Positions 62,754 through 64,000 of a stretch of 64,000 nt of DNA are shown here, piece after piece. The stretch lies in the NCBI GenBank assembly GCA_017545665.1, contig JAFWKQ010000079.1, positions 47,303 to 111,302 on the forward strand, in the 5' to 3' direction. Position 1 is the stretch's first letter, and each line of letters opens with the position of its first letter. The stretch is from Atopobiaceae bacterium. GTDB lineage: Bacteria; Actinomycetota; Coriobacteriia; Coriobacteriales; Atopobiaceae. The position numbers and the translations under genes were made by a program. The notes beneath the pieces were generated by a model. That model had not been told where the DNA came from and searched no databases. It was given only the letters and a program-made list of their open reading frames with translations.

Positions 62754-63850
62754 GCGCGGCGTCGGGCGCGGGCGTGGTGCCGGGCGCAACGGGGCGGCTC
62801 GCGCACCCGCTTTACCTGCAGGACCTCGACCTTGTCCGCACGGCGGACCTGGGATGGGACGACCTGGACGGCTGCGTGGTGGCCGTGTCGGGCGCCACGG
62901 GTCTGGTGGGCACGTTCCTCGTGGACGTGCTCATGCGCCGTCGCGAGCTCGACGGCACGGACGTTCGCGTGCTGGCGCTGGGCCGCAGCGCGGAGCGCGC
63001 GCGTGGTCGCCTGCCGTACTTCGGGCGGGAGGGCTTCTCGTTCGAGGAGGTGGACGTGAGCGTGCCGGGCTCTGCTCCCAGCGTGCCCGCCGACGTGGTG
63101 TTCCACCTGGCGAGCACCACGCATCCGCGCGCCTATGCCACCCAGCCCGTCGGCACCGTGGCCTCCAACGTGGTGGGCCTCATGAACCTGCTGGAGTACG
63201 CGTGCCAACGCGACGGGGCGCCCGCGCGGTTCGTGTTCGCCTCCTCGGTGGAGGTGTACGGGGAGAACCGCGGCGACGTGGATCGCTTCGACGAGGCGTA
63301 CTGCGGCTACATCGACTGCAACACCCTGCGCGCGGGATATCCCGAGTCCAAGCGCTGCGGTGAGGCGCTGTGCCAGGCGTATGCCGCGGAGCGGGGCATG
63401 CGGGTGTACGTCCCGCGCCTGCCGAGGACGTTTGGCCCCACGGTGCTGTCCTCGGACACCAAGGCAGTATCGCAGTTCGTGGGCAAAGGGGTCGCGCGCG
63501 AGGACGTGGTGCTCAAGAGCGAGGGGACGCAGACCTACTCGTACCTGTACGTGGCCGATACCGTGGCCGGGATGCTGCACGTGCTCGCGCACGGGCAGGC
63601 CGGCGTGGCGTACAACCTGGCCGACGCGCGCTGCGACGTGTCGCTGGCCGACCTCGCGCACGCCATAGCGCACAGCGCCGGGACGCATGTGGTCTTCGAG
63701 CTGCCCGACGAGGTGGAGCGGGCGGGCTATTCCACGGCCACGCGCGCCATGCTGGACCCCGCCCGGGTTCAGGCCACGGGCTGGCGGGCGCACTACGGCA
63801 TAGACGAGGGGATGGATCGCACGCTGCGCATCCTGCGTGACTTGGCGTAA
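62738..63850 (+). CDS. NAD-dependent epimerase/dehydratase (extended SDR)
   Basis: GTG 62738 has GGAGGA nearby and the gene overlaps the cytidylyltransferase. The 370-residue protein has VVAVSGATGLVGTFL (Rossmann GxxGxxG), VVFHLASTT, FASSVEVYGEN and the catalytic YPESK (Tyr-x3-Lys), as in UDP/CDP-sugar epimerases and dehydratases. The C-terminal part gives sugar specificity, which I cannot read. With the overlapping TarI-like gene it probably prepares an activated polyol or sugar for cell-wall polymer synthesis. Very GC-rich codon use. Confidence 0.88.
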   Translation: MAEEVGAASGAGVVPGATGRLAHPLYLQDLDLVRTADLGWDDLDGCVVAVSGATGLVGTFLVDVLMRRRELDGTDVRVLALGRSAERARGRLPYFGREGFSFEEVDVSVPGSAPSVPADVVFHLASTTHPRAYATQPVGTVASNVVGLMNLLEYACQRDGAPARFVFASSVEVYGENRGDVDRFDEAYCGYIDCNTLRAGYPESKRCGEALCQAYAAERGMRVYVPRLPRTFGPTVLSSDTKAVSQFVGKGVAREDVVLKSEGTQTYSYLYVADTVAGMLHVLAHGQAGVAYNLADARCDVSLADLAHAIAHSAGTHVVFELPDEVERAGYSTATRAMLDPARVQATGWRAHYGIDEGMDRTLRILRDLA

Positions 63851-63956
63851 CGTGGAAACGGCTCGTTGCTTTTCAGAAAACTAAGGGACAGGCTCCAAGT
63901 TTGAGGTTCTAAGTTAAAGGCCTCGGGTTAACGTTGTGAGCGAATCGGGCCGACGC

Positions 63957-64000
63957 GCGGCGGGGTTTGCCGGCTTTGCGAACGCTGCGGCGGGGTTTGC
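63957..64000 (+). repeat. GCGGCGGGGTTTGC direct repeat at the window end
   Basis: The 14-base unit occurs at 63957-63970 and 63987-64000, separated by 16 bases. The window stops here, so more copies may follow. No gene is seen in 63851-64000. Confidence 0.5.

Noticed and set aside
62606..63793. 395-aa minus-strand frame over the epimerase
   Set aside because: Arg/His-rich shadow in very GC-rich DNA.

Overview
The window looks like a chromosomal segment of a Gram-positive actinobacterium of the class Coriobacteriia (Olsenella/Atopobiaceae-like). That placement is an inference from the ChW-type cell-wall repeats on a secreted subtilase, the teichoic-acid-like glycan genes, the strong AGGAGG-type ribosome binding sites with many GTG/TTG starts, and base composition that swings from AT-rich (6-10 kb) to very GC-rich (57-59 and 62-64 kb). 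No rRNA, tRNA, CRISPR array or replication origin was seen.

Region 1 (1-33 kb) is a surface-glycan and envelope locus. It opens with three damaged genes: a GT-C membrane glycosyltransferase with two frameshifts, a GT2 glycosyltransferase with an in-frame TGA that sits between 63-bp inverted repeats, and an acyltransferase-3 with a frameshift. A chain-length/copolymerase protein and a divergent undecaprenyl-phosphate sugar transferase suggest a lipid-linked polysaccharide pathway. From 7 to 15 kb there are membrane glycosyltransferases, a GT2 enzyme, a nucleotidyltransferase, a flippase-like protein fused to a kinase-like domain, a HAD phosphatase and a GtrA protein, most with stop/start overlaps. 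From 15.3 to 21.7 kb lies a dlt-like acylation cassette in an unusual form: a GLUG-repeat/SGNH protein, an MBOAT acyltransferase, an acyl carrier protein, and an AMP-forming ligase fused to a nitroreductase. Next come a secreted subtilase with six ChW repeats, a hexapeptide acyltransferase, a second GT2/GtrA pair, a polytopic membrane protein, and a huge secreted ricin-lectin/PIG-L deacetylase.

Region 2 (33-51.7 kb) is an accessory, defence-type island. It starts right after the PIG-L gene and ends near a short, diverged second copy of that gene's 3' end (49.43 kb). Within it are degenerate transposase N-terminal fragments in the same orientation (33.1, 45.1 and 46.0 kb), a 1219-aa protein with a C-terminal PD-(D/E)XK-like nuclease motif, a DUF2971-like protein, a transmembrane/macro-domain protein next to a TIR-like protein (resembling type II Thoeris), a HEPN-like protein, an HNH endonuclease, unknown proteins, and an AAA-ATPase/RloB pair (AbiL-like). 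A nuclease-like protein at 50.5-51.5 kb is bracketed by two copies of a 122-bp palindromic element.

Region 3 (51.9-64 kb) returns to chromosomal genes: a SEC-C protein, a rhomboid protease, a small unknown protein, two more polytopic glycan-type membrane proteins, a UDP-galactopyranose-mutase-like flavoprotein, TspO, a TarI/IspD-like cytidylyltransferase and an NAD-dependent sugar epimerase. Two 197-bp elements with 29-bp terminal inverted repeats (25.5 and 60.9 kb) look like MITEs. Protein family names rest on motif recognition by eye; no database search was possible.
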